A stretch of 64,000 bases of DNA, from positions 186,001 through 250,000 of the forward strand of contig NZ_RQVV01000011.1 in assembly GCF_009295515.1 (NCBI RefSeq), read 5' to 3'. Position numbers and translations under genes: made by a program. Under the pieces are notes generated by a model, which saw only the letters and a list, made by a program, of their open reading frames with translations, did not search any database and had not been told where the DNA came from. Source of the stretch: Erwinia endophytica. Lineage in GTDB: Bacteria; Pseudomonadota; Gammaproteobacteria; Enterobacterales; Enterobacteriaceae. Shown here piece by piece: positions 44,373 through 54,594 of this stretch (position 1 is the stretch's first letter; each line of letters starts with the position of its first letter).

Positions 44373-46046
44373 ATGACTGAATCTTTTGCTCAACTCTTTG
44401 AAGAGTCCCTGAAAGAAATCGAAACCCGTCCGGGTTCCATTGTTCGTGGTGTTGTTGTCGCTATCGACAAAGATGTTGTTCTGGTTGATGCGGGTCTGAA
44501 GTCTGAGTCAGCTATCCCTGCAGAGCAATTCAAGAACGCGGCTGGCGAACTGGAAATCCAGGTTGGGGACGAAGTTGATGTCGCGCTGGACGCAGTTGAA
44601 GACGGCTTCGGTGAAACTCAGCTGTCCCGTGAGAAAGCTAAACGCCATGAAGCTTGGATCACGCTGGAAAAAGCTTACGAAGAGGCTGAAACTGTTACCG
44701 GTGTTATCAACGGCAAAGTCAAGGGCGGCTTCACAGTTGAGCTGAACGGCATTCGTGCGTTCCTGCCAGGTTCCCTGGTTGATGTCCGTCCAGTGCGTGA
44801 TACTCTGCATCTGGAAGGCAAAGAGCTTGAATTTAAAGTAATCAAGCTGGATCAGAAACGTAACAACGTGGTGGTTTCACGTCGTGCGGTTATTGAGTCC
44901 GAAAATAGTGCTGAGCGCGATCAACTGCTGGAAAACCTGCAGGAAGGCATGGAAGTTAAAGGTATCGTTAAGAACCTTACCGACTACGGCGCATTTGTTG
45001 ATCTGGGCGGCGTTGATGGCCTGCTGCATATTACTGACATGGCATGGAAACGCGTTAAGCATCCAAGCGAGATTGTCAATGTTGGTGATGAAATCACGGT
45101 TAAAGTGCTGAAATTTGACCGCGAGCGTACCCGTGTGTCTCTGGGTCTGAAACAGCTGGGCGAAGATCCATGGGTGGCTATCGCTAAGCGTTACCCAGAA
45201 GGTACCAAACTGACCGGTCGAGTGACCAACCTGACTGATTACGGCTGCTTCGTTGAAATCGAAGAAGGTGTTGAAGGTCTGGTGCACGTTTCCGAAATGG
45301 ATTGGACCAACAAAAACATTCATCCATCTAAAGTGGTTAATGTTGGCGATGTTGTTGAAGTTATGGTTCTGGATATCGACGAAGAGCGTCGTCGTATCTC
45401 CCTGGGTCTGAAGCAGTGTAAATCTAACCCATGGCAGCAGTTCGCGGAAACTCACAACAAGGGTGATCGTGTTGAAGGTAAAATCAAGTCAATCACTGAC
45501 TTCGGTATCTTCATCGGCCTGGACGGCGGTATCGACGGCCTGGTTCATCTGTCTGACATCTCCTGGAACGCAACCGGAGAAGAAGCAGTACGTGAATACA
45601 AGAAAGGCGACGAAATCGCGGCGGTGGTTCTGCAGGTTGACGCAGAACGCGAGCGTATCTCCCTGGGCGTTAAGCAACTGGCGGAAGATCCGTTCAACAA
45701 CTACATCTCTCTGAACAAGAAAGGTGCTATTGTTAACGGTAAAGTAACGGCTGTTGACGCGAAAGGTGCAACAGTTGAGCTGGCTGATGGCGTTGAGGGT
45801 TACCTGCGCGCGTCTGAAGCTTCGCTGGATCGCGTTGAAGACGCCACGCTGGTACTGAATGTTGGTGACGATGTTGAAGCCAAATTCACTGGCGTTGACC
45901 GTAAAAATCGTGTTGTTAGCCTGTCTGTACGTGCGAAAGACCAGGCTGACGAGAAAGAAGCCATCAATACTGTTAACACCAAACAGGAAGAAGGCAATTT
46001 CTCTAACGCGATGGCTGAAGCATTCAAAGCAGCTAAAGGCGAGTAA
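44373..46046 (+). CDS. rpsA: 30S ribosomal protein S1
   Basis: mRNA-binding ribosomal protein essential for initiation on structured messages. From the ATG at 44373 it has 557 residues, exactly as in E. coli. Six S1 repeats are visible; repeats 3-6 recur with [32 protein letters not shown] and related stretches. The leader (44265-44372) has hairpin potential and no Shine-Dalgarno sequence before the ATG (AAGATTATCAAT), as expected for the autoregulated rpsA start. It lies between cmk and ihfB. Confidence 0.98.
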   Translation: MTESFAQLFEESLKEIETRPGSIVRGVVVAIDKDVVLVDAGLKSESAIPAEQFKNAAGELEIQVGDEVDVALDAVEDGFGETQLSREKAKRHEAWITLEKAYEEAETVTGVINGKVKGGFTVELNGIRAFLPGSLVDVRPVRDTLHLEGKELEFKVIKLDQKRNNVVVSRRAVIESENSAERDQLLENLQEGMEVKGIVKNLTDYGAFVDLGGVDGLLHITDMAWKRVKHPSEIVNVGDEITVKVLKFDRERTRVSLGLKQLGEDPWVAIAKRYPEGTKLTGRVTNLTDYGCFVEIEEGVEGLVHVSEMDWTNKNIHPSKVVNVGDVVEVMVLDIDEERRRISLGLKQCKSNPWQQFAETHNKGDRVEGKIKSITDFGIFIGLDGGIDGLVHLSDISWNATGEEAVREYKKGDEIAAVVLQVDAERERISLGVKQLAEDPFNNYISLNKKGAIVNGKVTAVDAKGATVELADGVEGYLRASEASLDRVEDATLVLNVGDDVEAKFTGVDRKNRVVSLSVRAKDQADEKEAINTVNTKQEEGNFSNAMAEAFKAAKGE

Positions 46047-46136
46047 TTACGTTTGCATCAGGACGGCGTAAGCTGTCCTGATGAAATACCGTATTACTGT
46101 CAGGGCTTTTTCCTATAGGGATTAACCGGAGGATTT

Positions 46137-46421
46137 ATGACCAAGTCAGAACTGATTGAAAGACTTGCTGGCCAGCACTCTCATATTCCGGCGAAAGTCG
46201 TTGAGGATGCGGTAAAAGAAATGCTGGAGCACATGGCGAGCACTTTGGCGCAAGGCGAACGTATTGAAATCCGGGGCTTTGGCAGCTTTTCTTTGCATTA
46301 TCGAGCACCTCGCATTGGTCGTAACCCGAAAACGGGTGACAAGGTGGAGTTGGAAGGAAAGTACGTTCCACACTTCAAGCCAGGCAAAGAGTTACGTGAT
46401 CGTGCAAATATCTACGGCTAA
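46137..46421 (+). CDS. ihfB: Integration host factor subunit beta
   Basis: Half of the IHF heterodimer, which bends DNA by about 160 degrees. 94 residues, as in E. coli. The DNA-binding beta arm [12 protein letters not shown] carries the intercalating proline (P64), and the GFGSFSL motif is intact. ATG follows AACCGGAGGATTT, a strong ribosome site. Lies 90 bases after rpsA and ends with a strong terminator. Confidence 0.98.
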   Translation: MTKSELIERLAGQHSHIPAKVVEDAVKEMLEHMASTLAQGERIEIRGFGSFSLHYRAPRIGRNPKTGDKVELEGKYVPHFKPGKELRDRANIYG

Positions 46422-46438
46422 GGCTGACGTATTACAGT

Positions 46439-46469
46439 AAAAAACGACACAGTAGTGTCGTTTTTTTTT
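46439..46469 (+). terminator. ihfB rho-independent terminator
   Basis: AAAACGACAC (46441-46450) pairs perfectly with GTGTCGTTTT (46455-46464) around AGTA, followed by nine T residues in all. It ends the cmk-rpsA-ihfB cluster. Confidence 0.95.
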
Positions 46470-46671
46470 GTCTTGGGCATGGCAGGTGGTTGTCAGTTAC
46501 TGACGAACGTACAGAAAAATAATTACTGGAATATTGCCCACATAACACTGTCCTGCCTGGTTAAGTATAATAAATACTTTGCGATCCTTCTCTGTCTTAA
46601 CTGAACGTCCAGCTGTATTAAATCAAAGCATGTAGCACACTCCGATGGGTGGAAAAACAGGAGTGCTAACC

Positions 46672-48930
46672 ATGCCTTACAGCCTGAGTCGGTTGGCGAT
46701 GTGGACGATCGTCGCGACGCTGCCTCTCAACTTCCTTCCTCGCCTGCCAGATGCCAAATATGATCTACTGTGGGTGTTGATTGCCGCGCTCCTGGGCGGT
46801 GTTCGTTATCGGTTGCTGAATGAACTGGCGATTGTGCTGCTGCTCTTTCTCTGGGCTGTATCGCCAGCCCGCACGTTGCTGCAGCAAATTGACTTTCTGA
46901 CGGCAAGGCCGCAGGAGGCAATAGTCAGAATTGAACAGTTACGGTCAGAGCGAATAAAACTCAGGATCCTGAGTGTCGCGGGAAGGGTCCTCTTTCCACC
47001 GATCTACGCCACGGTCAGCATGCCGGAACATCAGCAACCTTTTTGCGCCGGTCAGCGTTGGCGGATGAAACTCCGGCTAAGGGCCGTACACGCCCAGCTT
47101 AATGAAGGAAGTTTTGACTCTCAGAGATATGTGTTAGCCAACAGCATGCCACTGACGGGCAGGGTTTTGTCCCTACACCCCACTAAAGCCAGCTGTAACT
47201 GGCGCCAGCAGGTTATCAGCAGCAGTCAGAAAAATTATGGCGATTTGCCACGGCAGGCGATAATTACAGCACTGGCATTCGGAGATCGCGGGAATGTCAG
47301 TCGTGAAATGAATCAACTGCTGAGGGAAACCGGTACGGCCCACCTGATGGCTATTTCCGGGATGCATATCAGTCTGGCCGCCAGCCTGGGCTGGCTGGCG
47401 GCACGTTTACTGCAACTGTTCTTTCCCGCCGCCTGGATAGGGTATCGTTTTCCGTTATTGTTCAGTTTACTGTCGGCGATGGCTTACACCTGGCTTTCGG
47501 GGGGAAACCCGCCAGCTGTACGAGCGATACTGGCACTCAGCATGTGGAGTACGCTTCGGCTAAGCGGTAAATGTTGTAGCAACTGGCAGGTATGGGGATT
47601 CTGTATTGGCAGCATCCTTTTCTTCGATCCGTTGAGCATGCTGTCAGACAGCTTGTGGCTGTCGGCCATGGCAGTCGCTGGTTTGTTGTTTTGGTTTCAC
47701 TGGTTTCCTCTGCCGAGGCGTTTTATGGGTAAGAAACGCTGGTTGATTTTACGGTTATTGCACTTGCAATTGGGGATGTTCCTGCTATTGATGCCATTGC
47801 AGATACTGATATTTCATGCCATCAGCGTCAGTGCTTTAGTGGCGAATCTTTGGGCGGTGCCGGTCGTGACTTTGCTGACTGTACCACTGATCCTCTGTGC
47901 CGTGGTATGCAATGCCCTGACGCCCGTCAGCGTGCTGCTCTGGTGGGCCGCTGATCGCTCCCTTGAGCTGGTGTTTATTCCTCTAAGGGCGTTACCTGCG
48001 GGCTGGGTTCACGTTAGTCAATCGGCGTTGTGGCTGAGTTTGCTGGCCTGGCTGATGGTCGTGGTCTGGCGGTTCTGTTGGTGGCGAAGTTCACCAATAA
48101 CGGTGCTCAGCTTGTGTCTGGTGGTTGCATTATGGCGCATGAACGTCAGGACACCCGATTGGCGAGTGGATATGCTGGACGTCGGGCATGGTCTGGCTGT
48201 GGTGATATCTCGTCAGCAAAACGCCGTTATTTATGATACCGGGAATCGTTGGGAGGGTGGAGATGCGGCAACAAGTCAGATTCTGCCGTGGTTGAATTGG
48301 CAAGGGCTGAGTGTGCAGCAAATTATTCTCAGTCATGACCATCTTGACCATACAGGTGGGCTTGAAAGTCTGCATAAGGCATTTCCCCTGGCAACAATGC
48401 GCAGTGAGATGGGCCGGGAAGAGCATTTACCCTGCCATCGGGGGGTAAGTTGGCAGTGGCAGTCGTTAACGTTTCAGGTACTCTGGCCTGAGGTGGGGGC
48501 AAAACAGTCCGTCAATAACCAGTCTTGTGTGATTGTCGTTAGTGATGGTAAATGGCGGGTTCTGTTGACGGGGGATATTGAAGCCCGTGCAGAGCTTAAG
48601 ATGGTGAGTCATTACCGTGACCAACTTGCAGCGGATGTGTTGCAGGTGCCCCATCATGGTAGCGGGACCTCGTCTTCGCCACCATTGCTCAGAGCCGTTA
48701 CCGCTAAGGTGGCAATTGCGTCGGCAGCACGTTACAGCGCCTGGAAACTGCCAGCAGAACGCATTATCCGTCGCTATGCTGACAATCATTACCGCTGGTA
48801 TGACACGGCGGCAGATGGGCAAATCAGCATAGCCTTTTTCCGCGATGGCTGGCAGGTTTATGGTTTAAGAGCGAAAATTTTGCCTCGTTGGTATCATCAG
48901 TGGTTTGGCGTCCCACGCTATTCCAGGTAG
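46672..48930 (+). CDS. ycaI: ComEC/Rec2-family DNA uptake channel protein YcaI
   Basis: Inner-membrane ComEC homologue; in competent bacteria this protein passes single-stranded DNA across the membrane. Start placed at the ATG at 46672 with AGGAG eight bases upstream, giving 752 residues (E. coli YcaI 754); an ATG 27 bases earlier lacks a site. The N-terminal domain includes the two-cysteine-type DUF4131 region, then the competence domain with about ten hydrophobic segments (TAHLMAISGMHIS near 222), then a metallo-beta-lactamase-like domain (LDVGHGLAVVI near 503, SHDHLDHTGG near 553, HHGSGTSSS near 660). The reading frame is intact. Whether the strain takes up DNA is unknown. Confidence 0.93.
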   Translation: MPYSLSRLAMWTIVATLPLNFLPRLPDAKYDLLWVLIAALLGGVRYRLLNELAIVLLLFLWAVSPARTLLQQIDFLTARPQEAIVRIEQLRSERIKLRILSVAGRVLFPPIYATVSMPEHQQPFCAGQRWRMKLRLRAVHAQLNEGSFDSQRYVLANSMPLTGRVLSLHPTKASCNWRQQVISSSQKNYGDLPRQAIITALAFGDRGNVSREMNQLLRETGTAHLMAISGMHISLAASLGWLAARLLQLFFPAAWIGYRFPLLFSLLSAMAYTWLSGGNPPAVRAILALSMWSTLRLSGKCCSNWQVWGFCIGSILFFDPLSMLSDSLWLSAMAVAGLLFWFHWFPLPRRFMGKKRWLILRLLHLQLGMFLLLMPLQILIFHAISVSALVANLWAVPVVTLLTVPLILCAVVCNALTPVSVLLWWAADRSLELVFIPLRALPAGWVHVSQSALWLSLLAWLMVVVWRFCWWRSSPITVLSLCLVVALWRMNVRTPDWRVDMLDVGHGLAVVISRQQNAVIYDTGNRWEGGDAATSQILPWLNWQGLSVQQIILSHDHLDHTGGLESLHKAFPLATMRSEMGREEHLPCHRGVSWQWQSLTFQVLWPEVGAKQSVNNQSCVIVVSDGKWRVLLTGDIEARAELKMVSHYRDQLAADVLQVPHHGSGTSSSPPLLRAVTAKVAIASAARYSAWKLPAERIIRRYADNHYRWYDTAADGQISIAFFRDGWQVYGLRAKILPRWYHQWFGVPRYSR

Positions 48931-48964
48931 AATGAGCGGCTATTTCAATTGAACTGGTTAAATA

Positions 48965-50713
48965 ATGCATCAGGATAAAGATCTCTCCACCTGGCAGACA
49001 TTTCGTCGTCTTTGGCCGATGATCAAGCCCTTCAAGGCAGGACTGATTGTGGCTGCGGTCGCGCTGATACTCAATGCAGCGGGCGATACACTAATGCTGT
49101 CACTGCTGAAACCGTTACTGGATGATGGATTCGGCAAGGCGAACTCTTCGGTTCTGATTTGGATGCCGTTGGCCGTCATCGGCTTGATGTTAATACGCGG
49201 TGTCACCAGCTATATATCAAGTTACTGTATTTCTTGGGTTTCAGGAAATGTGGTGATGTCAATGCGTCGCCGATTGTTTAGCCATATGATGGGCATGCCC
49301 GTCGCCTTTTTCGATCAACAATCAACCGGGACCTTGTTGTCTCGTATCACTTATGATTCTGAACAGGTTGCTTCATCTTCTTCCAGTGCGTTGGTGACGG
49401 TGGTACGTGAAGGTGCCTCCATCATCGGCCTGTTCATTATGATGTTTTACTATAGCTGGCAGTTGTCGTTAATCTTGATTTTACTGGCGCCGATTGTGTC
49501 CTTCGCGATCCGCACGGTTTCCAGACGTTTTCGTAATATCAGTAAAAGCATGCAGAACACCATGGGGCAGGTGACCACCAGTGCGGAGCAAATGCTGAAA
49601 GGGCATAAAGAAGTATTGATTTTTGGCGGTCAGGAAATCGAGAGCCAGCGTTTTAATCGCGTCAGTAATCGCATGCGCCAGCAAGGAATGAAGCTGGTTT
49701 CCGCTTCTTCAATCTCTGATCCGATTATTCAGTTGATCGCTTCCCTGGCGCTGGCGTTTGTGCTTTATGCGGCGAGTTTCCCAAGTGTGATGGATACGCT
49801 GACAGCCGGGACGATTACTGTGGTCTTTTCCTCTATGATTGCGTTGATGCGTCCGTTGAAATCGTTGACTAACGTCAATGCTCAATTCCAGCGCGGAATG
49901 GCAGCCTGCCAGACTCTTTTCTCTATTCTTGACAGTGAGCAGGAAACCGATACCGGTACTCGCGTTATTGAGCGAGCTGAGGGTGATGTGGAATTCCGCA
50001 ACGTGACCTTTACCTATCCAGGGCGTGAAGCACCAGCATTACATAATATCAACTTGTTGATACCCAAGGGTAAAACAGTGGCTCTGGTTGGTCGCTCCGG
50101 CTCTGGTAAATCGACTATCGCTAGTCTGATGACGCGTTTTTATGATATCCAGCAGGGTGAAATTCTGATAGATGGCCATGATCTGCGGGAGTACACCCTC
50201 AGTTCGCTGCGTAACCAGGTTGCTCTGGTATCGCAGAATGTCCACTTGTTCAATGATACGATTGCCAACAATATCGCCTATGCCCGCGGTGAACAGTACA
50301 CCCGGAAAGATATTGAGAAAGCGGCGACCATGGCCCACGCGATGGACTTCATCAATAAGATGGAGAACGGTTTGGATACGGTGATTGGTGAGAACGGTGT
50401 GCTGCTTTCCGGTGGTCAGCGTCAGCGTATTGCTATTGCTCGTGCGTTGCTGCGTGATAGCCCGATTCTGATTCTGGATGAGGCGACGTCTGCACTGGAT
50501 ACTGAGTCAGAGCGCGCTATTCAGGCCGCATTGGATGAGTTGCAAAAAAATCGTACTTCACTGGTTATTGCTCACCGCCTTTCCACCATTGAGAAAGCCA
50601 ATGAGATAGTGGTTGTTGAAGATGGCCATATTGTTGAGCGTGGCAGCCACGCTGACCTGTTGGAGCATAACGGTGTCTATGCTCAGCTACACAAAATGCA
50701 GTTCGGTCAATGA
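48965..50713 (+). CDS. msbA: Lipid A-core flippase MsbA
   Basis: Essential ABC exporter flipping lipid A-core to the outer leaflet of the inner membrane. 582 residues, as in E. coli. Six membrane helices in 1-320; Walker [10 protein letters not shown] near 376, signature LSGGQRQR near 481, Walker [13 protein letters not shown] near 500, and the H-loop IAHRLST near 534. Its TGA overlaps the lpxK ATG, so the pair is one unit. Confidence 0.98.
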   Translation: MHQDKDLSTWQTFRRLWPMIKPFKAGLIVAAVALILNAAGDTLMLSLLKPLLDDGFGKANSSVLIWMPLAVIGLMLIRGVTSYISSYCISWVSGNVVMSMRRRLFSHMMGMPVAFFDQQSTGTLLSRITYDSEQVASSSSSALVTVVREGASIIGLFIMMFYYSWQLSLILILLAPIVSFAIRTVSRRFRNISKSMQNTMGQVTTSAEQMLKGHKEVLIFGGQEIESQRFNRVSNRMRQQGMKLVSASSISDPIIQLIASLALAFVLYAASFPSVMDTLTAGTITVVFSSMIALMRPLKSLTNVNAQFQRGMAACQTLFSILDSEQETDTGTRVIERAEGDVEFRNVTFTYPGREAPALHNINLLIPKGKTVALVGRSGSGKSTIASLMTRFYDIQQGEILIDGHDLREYTLSSLRNQVALVSQNVHLFNDTIANNIAYARGEQYTRKDIEKAATMAHAMDFINKMENGLDTVIGENGVLLSGGQRQRIAIARALLRDSPILILDEATSALDTESERAIQAALDELQKNRTSLVIAHRLSTIEKANEIVVVEDGHIVERGSHADLLEHNGVYAQLHKMQFGQ

Positions 50714-51690
50714 TTGAGACGCTGTGGAGTGGGCGTTCGGTACTGTATGTGCTGCTGTTGCCGCTCAGCTGGTTATATGGTTTGGTCACTAATCTTATCC
50801 GCCTCAGTTACGTTCGTGGGTGGCGTAAGGCCTGGCGAGCACCAGTGCCGGTGGTTATTGTGGGTAACCTGACTGTCGGGGGCAACGGTAAAACACCGGT
50901 GGTCGTCTGGCTGGTTCAGGCACTGCAACAACGAGGTCTGCGTCCAGGGGTTGTTTCACGTGGCTATGGCGGGAAAGCTGATCATTATCCGTTGCTGCTT
51001 AACGACCAGACGTCCTCTCAGCAGGCTGGTGATGAGCCGGTATTGATTTATCAGCGTACTGGTGCGCCAGTGGCGGTTTCTCCTGTCAGAAAAGAGGCTG
51101 TTCAGGCATTGCTGTCAGGTGGTGATATAGATATTGTCATCACCGATGATGGGTTGCAGCATTATGCACTGGCGCGGGATTTCGAAATTGTGGTAGTGGA
51201 TGGTCAGCGGCGTTTTGGCAATGGTTGGTGGTTGCCAGCTGGACCGATGCGTGAACGTGTATCGCGCCTGAAAAGTGTGGATGCGGTGATTACTAATGGC
51301 GGTAATGCGCGATCAGGCGAACTGCCAATGCAACTGCAACCGGGGCAGGCTGTAAATCTCAAAACACACGAAATGCGTCCGGTGAACACACTGGAAAATG
51401 TAGTGGCAATGGCGGGGATTGGTCACCCTCCGCGCTTCTTTGCTACGCTGCGTCAGCAGGGGATCGAGCCGGTCAGAGAAGTATCATTTGCCGATCATCA
51501 GGAGTACACCCAGCCACTGTTGGCTGCATTGGCGACTGAAGGGCACGTGTTGCTGATGACGGAAAAGGACGCGGTGAAAGCTCGCCATTTCGCAGCTGAT
51601 AACTGGTGGTATCTACCGGTTGACGCACAGTTTCCCATGGCGGAAAGTGCCGCCTTGCTGGACCGCATTGTTGCCCTGCGGGCTAATTAG
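50710..51690 (+). CDS. lpxK: Tetraacyldisaccharide 4'-kinase LpxK
   Basis: Adds the 4'-phosphate of lipid A. 326 residues (E. coli 328). An N-terminal membrane helix (residues 11-30) precedes the P-loop [11 protein letters not shown] (52-62); the catalytic [19 protein letters not shown]-type stretch lies near 146-164. The start overlaps the msbA stop by four bases. The frame is complete and reaches close to the IS1-family relic that begins about 100 bases later. Confidence 0.97.
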   Translation: MIETLWSGRSVLYVLLLPLSWLYGLVTNLIRLSYVRGWRKAWRAPVPVVIVGNLTVGGNGKTPVVVWLVQALQQRGLRPGVVSRGYGGKADHYPLLLNDQTSSQQAGDEPVLIYQRTGAPVAVSPVRKEAVQALLSGGDIDIVITDDGLQHYALARDFEIVVVDGQRRFGNGWWLPAGPMRERVSRLKSVDAVITNGGNARSGELPMQLQPGQAVNLKTHEMRPVNTLENVVAMAGIGHPPRFFATLRQQGIEPVREVSFADHQEYTQPLLAALATEGHVLLMTEKDAVKARHFAADNWWYLPVDAQFPMAESAALLDRIVALRAN

Positions 51691-51729
51691 GCGCTAATCC
51701 ATGGCATAAACGCGTTTTTGGCGTATTAA

Positions 51730-51775
51730 GGGGCGTGTATTCAATCCGTGAACATCATATAAACGCCCCGTTTTT
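51730..51775 (+). terminator. Candidate lpxK terminator
   Basis: GGGGCGT (51730-51736) pairs with ACGCCCC (51763-51769) and is followed by GTTTTT. The loop of 26 bases is long for a terminator, so confidence is moderate. Confidence 0.4.
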
Positions 51776-51790
51776 ATCAAAGGGATTCTG

Positions 51791-51964
51791 ATGGCTAAGG
51801 TTGAGGTAAAATGTCCGTTTTGTAAGCAAACAGACCCAGTGAAAAAGCATGGACAGGGGAGTGCCGGGCATCAACGTTATCGCTGTCAGGCATGCAGCCG
51901 AAGCGTTCAACTTGAATATAAATACTGTTGCCTGCCAGCAGGGCATGAAGGATCAGACCCTTGA
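51791..51964 (+). pseudogene. Truncated insA (IS1 family)
   Basis: Frame of insA from its ATG to a premature TGA, 57 codons instead of about 91. The N-terminal zinc-finger half is preserved; the remaining helix-turn-helix half is in another frame. No ribosome site of note. It would yield at most a short DNA-binding fragment, and expression is not expected. Confidence 0.8.
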
Positions 51965-52308
51965 TCTTGCCATGAATAATGCTGGCATCCGCGACACCGC
52001 ACGAGCATTGTTAATGCCGTTGCGCGCACGCTAAAAAACTCTCGCCGAAAACCGTCACCTCTCTTCCACTGGATAATCTGCGCATTCAGCTCATTCAGCG
52101 CATTGGCGAAGTGGATGAAATGTGGTCATTTGTCGGCAATAAAAAGCTGTGGTAGGCATGGGAGCCTCGTCTAAAACGTATTGTTGTCCATGCTTTTGGT
52201 CACCGGAGCAAGAAAACACTCCGCACGTTACAGGGGGACTCAACATCAGCTGAAATGCATGACAGGATCATTGGTACGTTTATCGCGCGTGAGCATTATG
52301 TATCGTAA
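51791..52308 (+). mobile_element. Decayed IS1-family element (insA and insB fragments)
   Basis: The insA start is clear: MAKVEVKCPFCKQTDPVKKH with the two zinc-finger cysteine pairs (CPFC and CQAC) and GSAGHQRYRC. The frame breaks near 51930 and continues one frame over as QGMKDQTLDLAMNNAG and RDTARAL up to about 52008. A second frame change near 52060 leads into insB remains LDNLRIQLIQRIGEVDEMWS and FVGNKKLW, an in-frame TAG, then WEPRLKRIVVHAFGHRSKK and, after a deletion of roughly 80 codons covering most of the catalytic centre, AEMHDRIIGTFIAREHYV with a stop at 52308. Terminal inverted repeats were not recognised. The element cannot encode a working transposase. Confidence 0.85.
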
Positions 52309-52540
52309 TACTCATCACCATCTTGAATACATAACCAACTTGCGCAACCTGGAAGTTGTAACCGTCGCTAAGAACGGTGCCAACACGGTAGCGCTGACCA
52401 CACTCAATGCCGGTAAGGAAAAAGAGGAAGGTATCACAGTCAGGCAGTGCAATGTTTGCTGGCCTGAACCGCTAATGCGATAAAACCAAAAACTGACTGG
52501 CTTGACGTCTTTATCGCGGTGGGTTTCCGGTATCGAGCTA

Positions 52541-52549
52541 TGGTATTCT
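52541..52549 (+). promoter_or_regulatory. Possible ycaR-kdsB promoter (extended -10)
   Basis: TGGTATTCT gives a TGN-extended -10 about 37 bases before the ycaR ATG, followed by a small hairpin GGCCTG/CAGGCC. There is no good -35. Weak evidence. Confidence 0.3.
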
Positions 52550-52585
52550 GATGGCCTGTTTGATCAGGCCCACAAGGGAGATATT

Positions 52586-52768
52586 ATGGATCACCGTTTA
52601 CTCGAAATCGTTGCTTGTCCTGTCTGCCACGGCAAGCTGTATTACATCAAAGACCAGCAGGAACTGATTTGTAAACCGGATGGTCTGGCTTATCCGGTAC
52701 GCGACGGTATTCCTGTTCTGTTGGAGACGGAAGCGCGTTCATTGACGATGGAAGAGATCCATCCATGA
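52586..52768 (+). CDS. ycaR: UPF0434 (Trm112-like) family protein YcaR
   Basis: 60-residue protein, same length as E. coli YcaR. It starts [18 protein letters not shown] with a CxxC pair (C11, C14) and ends with the conserved [15 protein letters not shown] stretch. The family resembles the Trm112 zinc fold, which in eukaryotes activates methyltransferases, but the bacterial role is unknown. The ATG at 52586 follows AAGGGAG; the longer reading frame upstream is not conserved. The stop overlaps the kdsB ATG by four bases. Confidence 0.92.
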   Translation: MDHRLLEIVACPVCHGKLYYIKDQQELICKPDGLAYPVRDGIPVLLETEARSLTMEEIHP

Positions 52769-53511
52769 GTTTTGTCGCAATCATTCCTGCCCGTTTTGCT
52801 TCCACGCGACTGCCAGGGAAGCCGCTGCTAGATATCCACGGCAAGCCGATGGTGGTTCATGTGATGGAGCGTGCACTGGAATCGGGGGCCGAAAGAGTGA
52901 TCGTGGCGACTGATAATGAACAGGTGGCGCGTGCAGTACACGCTGCGGGCGGAGAAGTCTGCATGACCCGCGCTGACCATCATTCTGGTACGGAACGACT
53001 GGCTGAGGTTATTGAACGCTATCAGTTCCCGGATGATACGGTGATTGTTAATGTGCAGGGCGATGAGCCACTGATCCCGCCAGTGATTATTCGTCAGGTG
53101 GCTGATAATCTGGCAAAAAGCACGGCGGGGATGGCGACACTGGCGGTGCCGATAGTGTCGGCAGGAGAAGCTTTCAATCCGAATGCGGTGAAGGTGGTGA
53201 GGGATGCGCAGGGTTATGCTTTGTATTTTTCTCGCGCGACGATCCCATGGGATCGTGAACGCTTTGCCGCTTCGCGTGAGACGATTGGCGATCACTTCCT
53301 GCGCCACATTGGGATCTACGGCTATCGTGCGGGCTTTATTCGCCGTTACGTCAGTTGGGAACCCAGCCCGCTTGAGCAGATTGAGCTGTTGGAACAATTG
53401 CGCGTACTGTGGTACGGCGAGAAAATTCACGTGGATGTGGCAAAAGCGATCCCGAGCGTAGGTGTTGATACGCCAGAAGATTTGGCACGAGTACGAGACG
53501 CAATGCGGTAA
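52765..53511 (+). CDS. kdsB: 3-deoxy-manno-octulosonate cytidylyltransferase KdsB
   Basis: Activates Kdo with CTP to CMP-Kdo for LPS core synthesis. 248 residues, as in E. coli. The CTP-binding loop [16 protein letters not shown] (6-21), [12 protein letters not shown] near 93 and [14 protein letters not shown] near 153 are intact. The start overlaps ycaR by four bases, so ycaR-kdsB is a coupled pair. Repeat copy C lies between it and ycbJ. Confidence 0.97.
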   Translation: MSFVAIIPARFASTRLPGKPLLDIHGKPMVVHVMERALESGAERVIVATDNEQVARAVHAAGGEVCMTRADHHSGTERLAEVIERYQFPDDTVIVNVQGDEPLIPPVIIRQVADNLAKSTAGMATLAVPIVSAGEAFNPNAVKVVRDAQGYALYFSRATIPWDRERFAASRETIGDHFLRHIGIYGYRAGFIRRYVSWEPSPLEQIELLEQLRVLWYGEKIHVDVAKAIPSVGVDTPEDLARVRDAMR

Positions 53512-53613
53512 TTTTTCTGCCGGGCCACCCCACCTGTGGGTTCTGGTCTCAATGAGGTGAAGCTGGCAGGCCGAATGACACCACAAGAAAAGGGATCCCG
53601 ATTAGCCTACATA

Positions 53614-53676
53614 GGTAAGTGATTCAGGTAACTGAATGCGTCAATGCGCCAGCGGCTTGAAGTATGATGAGTGTTA
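53614..53676 (+). repeat. Intergenic repeat, copy C (kdsB-ycbJ spacer)
   Basis: 63-base unit matching the right half of copy A: GGTAAGTGATTC, GGTAACTGAA and CTTGAAGTATGATGAGT are shared with one to a few changes, and the length is identical to 18552-18614. It ends 25 bases before the ycbJ ATG, so it lies within the likely promoter or leader of ycbJ. A matching inverted left half is not evident. Confidence 0.65.
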
Positions 53677-53700
53677 CTTTGTGTGACTAAGGAACAGCAG

Positions 53701-54594
53701 ATGGAACAACTTCGTTCAGAACTTTCGCTGGTGCTGGGCGAGACACTCAGTCGTCTTGATTGTATCAGTGAACAGCCTGATGCCAGCCTTTATTCACTTT
53801 ATGATCAGCAAGGTCGCTCTTTGCCGTTGGTGGCAAAATACTATAACGCTAAAGGTATTGCCTCCCAGGAAGCCTACAAGTTGTCAATGCTGGCCCGCGA
53901 CAGCACCATTCGCATACCGGCGGTCTATGGTCTGATCGTCAGTCAGCAGCAGCCAATGCATGAAGTTTTGCTGATTGAGCGGATGGGGGGGATGTCTGTG
54001 GAGGCGCCAACCCGTACGCCGCAGCGCTGGCTACAACTGCAGGAGCAGGTTGTCGGGGCGCTGCTGGCCTGGCACCGCATCGACAGCCATGGACTGGTCG
54101 GCAATGTCGACAGCACCCAGGAAAATCACTGGGTAGCCTGGTTTATGCAGCGTGTCGAAGTGTTATGGTCGACGCTGGGTTTTTTGCGGCCAGAGACGTT
54201 GAGCATGGAGGTGCGGCAGGTGCTGTTTCGCAGTCGTCAGAATCTGGCGCACTTGTTCGATGATTTTGACGATCCCTGTGTGTTGGTACATGGCAATCTT
54301 TCATTACGTAACATGTTAAAACAGACCCGCAGCGATGAATTGTTCGCCATGATCAATCCTGGCACCGTTTTGTGGGCTCCCCGTGAATACGAGCTTTTCC
54401 GTTTGTCTGAGGAAGGTCCAGCGGAAACATTGTTGTTTCACTATTTGCAGCAGGCTCCGGTTGCCGAAGGGTTTATCGCCCGTCGCTGGCTTTATATGTT
54501 GTGGGATGAAATAAGCCGACTGATCCAGACGGGGCAGTTTGATCGCTCCCGCGTTGATCGTGCTGCGGCATTACTGCTTCCCTGGCTCAACTGA
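53701..54594 (+). CDS. ycbJ: YcbJ family protein (kinase-like fold, unknown role)
   Basis: 297 residues from the ATG at 53701 (AAGGAACAGCAG before it), the same as E. coli YcbJ. The protein resembles the aminoglycoside phosphotransferase/protein-kinase-like superfamily: LLIERMGGMSVEAPTRTP near 90-107, a LAWHRIDSHG segment near 129 and CVLVHGNLSLRNML near 196, the last like the Brenner HxD/N catalytic loop. The true substrate is unknown. The last 24 bases overlap the end of convergent elyC. Confidence 0.9.
   Translation: MEQLRSELSLVLGETLSRLDCISEQPDASLYSLYDQQGRSLPLVAKYYNAKGIASQEAYKLSMLARDSTIRIPAVYGLIVSQQQPMHEVLLIERMGGMSVEAPTRTPQRWLQLQEQVVGALLAWHRIDSHGLVGNVDSTQENHWVAWFMQRVEVLWSTLGFLRPETLSMEVRQVLFRSRQNLAHLFDDFDDPCVLVHGNLSLRNMLKQTRSDELFAMINPGTVLWAPREYELFRLSEEGPAETLLFHYLQQAPVAEGFIARRWLYMLWDEISRLIQTGQFDRSRVDRAAALLLPWLN

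Larger units (their letters stand above)
51691..52585. other. Gene-poor region between lpxK and ycaR with IS relic
   Basis: 895 bases with no intact gene, where E. coli K-12 carries ycaQ. It holds a terminator-like hairpin, a broken IS1-family element (51791-52308), an open, unidentified stretch (52309-52483) and a possible ycaR promoter. I see no ycaQ remains. Confidence 0.75.

Noticed and set aside
46672-48930. Evidence for a competence locus around ycaI
   Set aside because: Only the channel homologue is present. No pilus, ComEA or DprA genes are in the window, and ycaI is a standard core gene here.
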